From assembly GCA_002104945.1 (NCBI GenBank), contig MCFH01000008.1:124001-188000 (forward strand): 64,000 nt of DNA, in the 5' to 3' direction. Positions within the stretch are counted from its first letter, which is position 1; each line of letters begins with the position of its first letter. The position numbers were made by a program, and so were the translations under genes. The notes under the pieces are model-generated. The model was given only the letters and a program-made list of their open reading frames with translations, did no database searches and was not told the origin of the DNA. Of the stretch, positions 53,750 to 64,000 are shown one piece after another. The stretch comes from Piromyces finnis. Taxonomy: Eukaryota > Neocallimastigomycota > Neocallimastigomycetes > Neocallimastigales > Neocallimastigaceae.

Positions 53750-54519
53750 TTTTAATAATTCAAAATGCTTTAAATATAAAATTTAATAAAGTCAATTTCA
53801 ACTTTGCATTAAAATTAGTTTTTTAATTTAATGTTTGAATTTCTATATACATATATTATATTAAATATTGACTATTTACTTTTTTATTTATTTATTAAAA
53901 AATGTTATTTTTTTTAAATACTAAAATAAAGTTAAATACAAATTATTTGGTAGTTTAAGGATATTAAATATATTATTTTTTATTTTATTGAAAAGACACT
54001 TTTAACTTTATTATTTCACATCATTAAAAATTATAAAACATTTTTTAAAAATAATTATAAAACATAATAAAAAAAATATTTTCTTTATTATGTTTTGAAT
54101 TATAAAATAATATTGAATATAAAAGGCATTTGATTTGATTTTCATAAAAATATCTTTTTTCGATTCTTGCTTTTATTTTTTCTTTTTATATTATTGGCAT
54201 GGCATTCTATACAAAAAAAAAAAAAAAAAAAAAAAAAAATAAATAAAAAAAGTTGCAAAATAGAAAAAGTAATTTGTGGTTTTCTATTCTTTTTTTTTTT
54301 TTTTTTATAAATAATAATGAAGGATATGGTTTATTTATATTAAAAATATTATATGTTTAATAGTAAATTTTAATATAAAATATTATATATATAAATATAT
54401 AAAAAAATATTTTTTTATTATTATATTTAATAAGATTCTTTCTTTCTTTCTTATATTCAAAAAATTAATATATTTTTATTTTTATGTATAATCCACATAT
54501 GAAATAATTTCATGTAAAA

Positions 54520-54552
<33 letters not shown>

Positions 54553-55483
54553 TTTTTTCTTTTAGATTTAAATTTTGATGTTTGAAAGGCTTTTGTCATT
54601 CTTCGAAATCTCATTCTTATTTAAAATCTCGACTTTTTTTTTTTTTTTTTTCAATATAACAAATAATAATTAAAAAATAATAATATTATTAAAATAAAAT
54701 TTTCAAACTTTAAATAATAATAAAAGTAAGAGTTTTTTTATATTTTAAAAGTATATGGAATATTAAATTTTCAATTGAAAAATTTGTGTAATATACATTA
54801 TTAAAGTTACAAGTGTTTTTCAATATCAATGATATTATAAGCAAGGAAATTGAAAGTATTATTAAAAAGTTAAACTTTTCTTACTATTTTATAATTTAAA
54901 AGTTTGTTATTTCATAGAGTCATCCTAACATATTATGTACTTTTTCTCATTTCATTATTTTAAAATGTTTCTGCCTCTTGATTATTTCATTTCTTTTTCT
55001 ATCTTGTTTAAACTTTATATTATTTTAATTAAATATAATAAAACCAACAGAACCAAGAATTTTATAATTGATACTTACAACATTATTTTGAAAGATAAGG
55101 ATTATTTAAAAAAAACTAATAAAACTTTATTATATAATATTTTAAACATCCTATTTTGTTAAATAGCTTTTAATGGTTTGTGGTTAAAGTTGTTAGTAGT
55201 TTTGCAATGGTATACCACTAAATATAAAGTTTTCATGTATACTATAGTATAAAACAAATTGAGTCATTATTTATTTTAATACAAACCACTCAAAAAAAAA
55301 AAAATTTAATATTAATATATTAATAATTATATTAGAATTATTTATATTATATAATTATTAGACAATGCTGGTTTTTAATTTTATTTTATAATAATCAGAA
55401 TTTTTATTAATTATTATTTATTATTGTTCTTATTATTATAGTTATGATAATAATAATAATATAATTCAAAGTATAGGTAAAAT
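53750..55483. other. 1.7-kb divergent intergenic region (NBEAL / ATG10)
   Basis: Both promoters are presumably here. Homopolymers are prominent: A at 54211-54239, T at 54287-54306, 54523-54550 and 54633-54650. A 75-codon frame at 54935-55162 is F/I/L/K/N-rich with no recognisable motif and was not accepted. Confidence 0.5.
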
Positions 55484-56486
55484 ATGGTTCATGTTTCAAT
55501 AAAAAATCAGTATATAACATATGAAGAATTTAAAGAATTTTCTCAAAATTTCTTAAGAAAATCTAAAATACTTAATTATCAATGGGAATGGATTGAAGAA
55601 CCAAAAAATAAAAAAGGATTTTTAAAATTAATACAATATAGTGAAATTAGTAAAGATAAATTAAATAGGCATGAATTATTGGAAGATGACGATGAAATTT
55701 ATAATATTATTATAAATAAAAATGAGTACAATGAAATTCAATTGAAAGATGTATGTAATATATATTTATTTATTTTTAAAAATATGAATTAATTTAAAAT
55801 ATTTTGTTTATATGCTAAGGAAGGAGTACTAACTGAAGATTCAAATGATATAAAAATATTTTGGGAATGGCATATTGTGTATTCATCTGTCTTTCAAGTT
55901 CCAACTTTATTTTTTAATGCATGGGATGAAGGTTAATTTAAAATAAAATAATTAACATTAATTTATTATCATCACTATAATGAATTAATCTTTAATGTGT
56001 GTTACTTTTGTATATTCATTAATATGGAAATTAAAAAAAATTAAAAAAAGAACATAATCCAATTGACATATTAAATAATAGAGATATTTTCCCTATTAAA
56101 CCATTAAATACGCCTATTATAACACAAAAAGTATTATTAATATTATAAATATATCTTTTCATTAAATCAGTAGTATACATTCTTATGCTCTTTATTTTTA
56201 TAAAAATTAAATTTTACTTTATATTTTATGTCAATAGGACCACCCAATATTAGGTATCCCATATTATTATATTCATCCTTGTACAACAGGTCAAAATATG
56301 AATAAACTATATAATATAGAAATGAAAGACCAATTAACTTGTTCAATGCAAGAAGTTGATACTATAGGAAAAAAAGAAAATTCATTAAAAGACTTATCTA
56401 ATGATGATATATATAACAATTACATTGCTTCTTGGTTAAGTACAACTGGTTTTTTAAAAGTCGATATAAAATATTTTCTACTGTAA
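55484..56486 (+). CDS. ATG10: ATG10 autophagy E2-like conjugating enzyme
   Basis: Homologue of ATG10, the E2-like enzyme that passes ATG12 from ATG7 to ATG5 during autophagosome formation. Four exons give 235 aa (human 220): 55484-55750, 55820-55931, 56051-56130 and 56238-56486. The N-terminal helix YEEFKEFSQNFLRKS and WEWIEEP lead to WEWHIVYSSVFQVPTLFFNA (human VLYSCSYQVPVLYF). DHPILGIPYYYIHPCTT follows, where the Cys of HPC is the catalytic cysteine (human HPCKT). NYIASWLSTTG closes the fold (human NYITSWLSIVG). All introns are GT-AG in phase. It lies 302 bp upstream of USP5 in the same orientation, with no sign of co-transcription. Confidence 0.93.
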
Positions 56487-56668
56487 TTTTTTTTGAGGTT
56501 TCGCCTTCTGTAGCCTTTCTATGTAACACAACATAAAATTTTTTCTATAAAATTTTAATGGATTAATTATAATAATAAAAAATATTTAAAATTAATTTAT
56601 AAAGTTTAATTTTTAAATTCCATTAATTAGAAGAATAAAAATATTTTAATACAAATATTTTTTTAAAG

Positions 56669-56700
<32 letters not shown>

Positions 56701-56788
56701 ACTCTTTTTTTTTCTTCTTACTTTAGAAGAGAGGAATATAATAACATTAGCATTTTATTAATAAATAATATTTTAAAATATAATAAGA
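56487..56788. other. short intergenic region (ATG10 / USP5)
   Basis: About 300 bp separate tandem genes. The region holds a T-tract with a GTGTGTGT run (56670-56700) followed by a T/C-rich patch shortly before the USP5 start; these are presumably the terminator of ATG10 and the promoter of USP5. No RNA gene was seen. Confidence 0.45.
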
Positions 56789-59700
56789 ATGTCTTGTGAA
56801 CATCTTACAAACTTTGTTTTTAACGAAGTTAAATATGGAACAAAAGTTTACAAAGATGAATGGTTTGTACATTTGAAAATATATTAAAATAAATATTCTT
56901 AATTCAATATAATATATATACACATATTTATTCATATTAACAAAAATATCAATATAAACATATACTTTCAAATATTGAAAAATATATTGTCTTAAATTTG
57001 GAAATTAATTAAAATTACAAATTATATTTCTTTTATTTTTTATTTTTTTTTTTTTTGGTTTATCATTGGAATAATTGTTATGGTATAACTAGCACTCAAT
57101 GTTTTGATACTCAAGTAAATATTAATAATAATCAATAATAAAATATATATATATATAAATAATAATATATTTAATAAATATAATGTTGATATCAATATAA
57201 CAGGACAGTGAAAATGGTATAAATGTTTGTTTAACTTGCTTTAATGGTGGTTGCTGTAATGAAATATATAATCATTCACTTTACCATTCTCAACATTTTA
57301 ATCATCCTTTAGTAATGAATATTAAAAGAACTTTAAAACCAAAAAAAGTAAGCCAAATTAAGAAATGTTTCATTACAAAGTTAATTTAATATATTCAATT
57401 TAATAATTTCAATATAATTCATATTATATTTTCTCAATGTTAAAATTTTCAGTAAAACGTATAACTTTAAAAGTATTATTCTAACAAATTTAAATTTAAA
57501 AATTTTCAGGATGATGAACCACCACAAAAAATTACTAAATTGGAAATTGTTGAAGAAAGAGAAGAAGATTTATATGACACAAATATTAAAATTCAATGTC
57601 TTGAATGCAATAAAGAACTTGATCGTACTTTTGGAAAGGTTAATATAATAACAATATGCAATAAAATTATATATATACATTTTATTCTTTATGAAAGTAT
57701 CAAAAAATATTTATTAATATATATTTATTGTATCATAATATACATAGTTACCAGAATTAATTGATTCAATTTTACTTGCCAATTCTTCAAAAGTTCAAAA
57801 TGAAATTAATTCATGGGAAGAAGAAATTATTTCATGTACTCACACTGAAAATTTAAAACAATGTGAACCAAAAAAATTAGAAGAACAATGTATGTTCTGT
57901 GTATCAATTCTTTATTTTTTTTTTTTTTCGTTTATATTTATATATATTTATCCTATTATTAAAATTTATTGTTATATAAAAATAGCATTAGCTCACTGCA
58001 GCGATTGTGACTTAAAAGAAAACTTATGGCTTTGTATGATTTGCGGTAACTTAGGTTGTGGAAGACAACAATATGGTGGTATTGGCGGTAATGGCCATGC
58101 TTTAAAGCATTTTGAAACAACAGGACATGCTGTATCATGTAAATTAGGAACTATTACTCCAGAAGGAAATGCTGGTATTTATTTATTTATTTATTTTTTT
58201 ATTTATTAATATCATTTAATTTTAAACTCTATTTAAAATTAAATTACTTAAAATAATAAAGATATCTACTGTTACGACTGTAATGATTCTAAGCTTGACA
58301 GTCATCTTGCTGAACATTTAAATAATTTCGGAATTAATATTAAATCTCAAAAAAAGACTGAAAAAAATATTACTGAACTTGTAATTTTAAAAATATATAT
58401 TAATATATACAAGCCTAATATTCATAGGATACTAATATATAAATATAATAATTTTTCAGCAAATTGAACAAAATATGAATTTAGATATTAAAATGACAAC
58501 AAAGGATGGTAAAGATTTACAACCTGTCTATGGTCCAGGATTCACTGGAATTGAAAATCTTGGAAACAGGTATAGATTTTATTGATATAAATATTAAAAT
58601 TTTATAATTAATATTTTAACTAAATCCTAATAATATAATAATAATAATAGTTGTTATATGGCTTCTGTTATTCAAATGATATTTTCCATTCCAGAAATTG
58701 CTCAAAGGTAAATTTTATTCTATTATTTAATAATAATTCATGAATAATTATAATAAGCTTTTTTATACCTTTTCATTATTTTTAATATTTCATAGATATT
58801 TAGATTTATCATTTGATCCTACTATTGCTGATAGTAAACCAGCTGAGTCATACTTATGCCAAATGACAAAAATGGCTGATGGTTTATTAAGTGGTAGATA
58901 TTCAAAGCAACCTGATGAAAATGCACCACAAAAATTCCAAAAAGGTATTTCCCCATCAATGTTTAAGAATTTAGTTGGAAAAGGACACTCCGAGTTTTCA
59001 ACAATGAAACAACAAGTAAAATAAAAATAAAAATAAAAAAAAAAAAACTAATATATAATTATATAATTAATAATAATTTTTATTAATATATTTATTTTTA
59101 ATTAAAAAAGGATGCTGCTGAATATTATCAATATTTACTTCAATACATTGAATTAAATGAAAAGAAATACTGTAATGATCCAACTAATGTATTAAAGTTC
59201 TCATTACATGAACGTTTACAATGTAATCAATGTAAAAAAGTTCGTTATAATAAAATAAATGATAATATGGTAACTTTTAATGTTCCAGCTAACAAAAAAG
59301 GAGAAAGTGACGAATATGAATCAGTTTCATTTGATACATGCTTAGCTAATTTAACATCTGAAGAAATGGTTGATTTCAATTGTCCTAGCTGTAATACTAA
59401 AACTGAAGCTGTCAAGTAATTATTAAAATATTTAATTTTATAAATATATACATTTAATACCAGTTGAATTAATTTATATATAATATAATAAATTAATATT
59501 TTCCATTTTATTAAAAAGGTCAACAAAATTCTTTTCATTCCCACAATATTTGGTAACAAAGATGGAAAGAATGAAATTAGTTAACTGGGTACCACAAAAA
59601 TTAGGTATATAAAAATAATAAGCATTTAAACAACAGAATCAAATAAAAACGTTTATAGTAATAATAATAATAATAATAATCCATAATAATATTGAATTAA

Positions 59701-60859
59701 TACCCTTTTTCATGAATTAATTTTAATTTTTCTTAATAGCCATTCCAATTACTTTACCAGAAAATAAAATCATTGAACTTGATGCCTTCCGTAGTCAAGG
59801 TCTTCAAGATGGTGAAGAAGTTCTTGAAAATGTTGAAGAAAATGAAGAAGAAGGTATATATTTTTATCTTAAAAAAGTTTAATAACAATATGCATATTTA
59901 TATTTATATATACATATATATTTTGTTACTTAATGATTATTATTTTAATATAAATTTATAATTAGAACCAGCCGTTGATGAAGCTGCTGTTTCTCAGTTG
60001 ATGGAAATGGGTTTCTCTAGAAATAGATGTGTTCGTGCTATTATTGCTACTGATAATAATGGTGCTGAAGTTGCTATGAATTGGTTATTTGAAAGAATGG
60101 ATGACCCATGTAAATAACTTTTCGATAAATAAATAGACTATTGGAATCTTTTCATTTTACTAATTTATAAATTTTTATTTATATTTCCTAGCATTGGATG
60201 ATCCAATTGAAAAAAAAAGTAAAAAAGGTGGTATCACTGCTGACGCTGGAAATATTGCTTTATTAGTTGATATGGGATTCAGTTCAACTAAAGTTGAAAA
60301 GGCTTTAATTGAAACAGTACATTAAAATTCTTATTCAATACAATTTAATCATAAAAAAAATATATATATATATATATATCTATATGAAATGGAAAAAAAT
60401 TTTTTATTCCTAATAATCATTTTATTTATTATATATTAGAATAATGATATTGAAAGAGCTATTGATTGGCTTTCCTCCCACTTGGAAGATGATGTTGAAC
60501 TCACTAGTGGTCAATCCAATGAAAATAATAAAATGGAAGAAGATGGTAAATATAAAATAATAGTTTTTTTTTTTTTTTTTTTTTTTTCATTTGAAATAAA
60601 TTATTAAACGAAAAAAAAAAAAAAATTTTTTTTATTATTATTTAATACTTTGTTGTTATTATTAGAAATCGACAATAAATCAGCTAAATATGAGTTAATT
60701 GGATTTATTACTCATATGGGTACTTCTGCACATTGTGGTCATTATGTTATTCATTTACGTCATAATAATGAATGGTATTTATATAATGATGAAAAGGTTG
60801 TTAAAGCTGATGAAGTACCAATTGAAAATGCCTACCTATACCTTTTCAAACGCTTATAA
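56789..60859 (+). CDS. USP5: USP5/UBP14 deubiquitinase (isopeptidase T)
   Basis: Homologue of USP5/Ubp14, which disassembles unanchored polyubiquitin chains. Seventeen exons give about 760 aa (yeast Ubp14 781, human USP5 835-858). The order is typical: cryptic N-terminal UBP finger (MSCEHL, CLTCFNGGC), linker, and a ZnF-UBP that grips the free ubiquitin C-terminus (HCSDC, LWLCMICGNLGCGR, GHALKHFE, HAVSCKL). The USP Cys box GIENLGNSCYMASVIQ follows (catalytic Cys about 311). Two UBA domains are inserted in the catalytic core (about 573-618: AVSQLMEMGFSRNRCVRAI; about 640-690: IALLVDMGFSSTKVEKAL). The His box is SAHCGHYVIHLR (about 720), then EWYLYNDEKV. The protein ends AYLYLFKR. Exon 2 (57093-57114) is only 22 nt and supplies a zinc-finger Cys. 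All introns are GT-AG. Start: first ATG before the CEHL motif. Confidence 0.95.
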
Positions 60860-61240
60860 ATCTCTTGATTATACCTTGATGATAATTTAAAATATATATA
60901 TGTTTTAGGAGAATAATTTAATTATATCATATCATTATTGGAATTGAAATATATATGCAAATTAATAATAATAATAAAAAATAAAATAAAAAGATAAAAA
61001 TAAATAAAAATATTTTAAAAATAAGTTTTATTTTAAAAAAAAATATTTTTCATTTTTTTTTAGTTAAATTAGTTTTATTAGATTTTTTTTTTTATTATTA
61101 TTATATTTATTATTATATTTATTTTTAAAAGAAATGATTGATTTATGAAAAATTTAATAAATTATGTGTGAAAAAATAAACTTAGGTAAATAGGTAAATA
61201 GGATATTAAAAAATAATAATAATAATTCAGAATTTTTTTA
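60860..61240. other. convergent intergenic region (USP5 / AFG2)
   Basis: The region holds 3' flanks only, made of A/T-rich sequence with short ATT/AAT runs. Nothing was recognised. Confidence 0.5.

Positions 61241-64000
<2,760 letters not shown>

Noticed and set aside
54935-55162. 75-codon frame on + strand
   Set aside because: F/I/L/K composition, no splice partners, no recognisable domain.

Overview
The window is a very AT-rich stretch of eukaryotic nuclear DNA with many short GT-AG introns, (AAT)n and homopolymer tracts, Asn/Ser-rich proteins, and TAA at every stop I could place. Three genes point to an organism with tubulin-based flagella: a DZIP1 homologue, the dynein-2 light chain DYNLT2B, and a vasohibin-type tubulin carboxypeptidase. 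Amoebozoan AT-rich genomes such as Dictyostelium have no cilia, so that match is unlikely. My best guess, an inference from composition plus gene content, is a zoosporic early-diverging fungus, most likely an anaerobic gut fungus (Neocallimastigomycota). No bacterial, viral or transposon genes were seen.

Layout, left to right. A possible first exon of a leftward gene lies at the extreme left edge. Then come a RING-CH membrane ubiquitin ligase (+, 872-2296), an SH3BGRL-type thioredoxin-fold protein (-, 2953-3562), a 2,099-residue DZIP1 homologue (+, 4770-12777), the tRNA methyltransferase DNMT2/TRDMT1 (-, 13319-15894), the RNA polymerase I factor RRN3 (+, 16939-20418), DYNLT2B (-, 21143-22123), V-ATPase subunit F (+, 24655-25888), vasohibin (-, 26522-28608), an unrecognised PB1-domain protein with internal repeats (-, 30701-34552), WDR91 (+, 36754-40335), a giant NBEAL-type BEACH protein (-, 41082-53749), the autophagy E2-like enzyme ATG10 (+, 55484-56486), the deubiquitinase USP5/UBP14 (+, 56789-60859) and the 3' part of AFG2/SPATA5 (-, 61241 to the right edge).

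Most of these are single-copy housekeeping or cytoskeletal genes, and nothing indicates co-transcription. Functional themes recur: flagellum and tubulin (DZIP1, DYNLT2B, vasohibin), endolysosome and autophagy (V-ATPase F, WDR91, NBEAL, ATG10), ubiquitin and AAA machinery (RING-CH, USP5, AFG2), and RNA biology (RRN3, DNMT2). I do not claim that the order is functionally meaningful.

The most notable feature is in the vasohibin gene. One intron cannot be GT-AG. Its ends fit a U12-type (minor spliceosome) AT-AC intron with an exact 9-base 5' splice signal, and removing it restores the family reading frame exactly. Vasohibin and DNMT2 also use microexons of 10, 7 and 16 nt. All exon boundaries were derived by hand from reading frame, splice consensus and remembered family sequence, so single boundaries may be off by a few bases.
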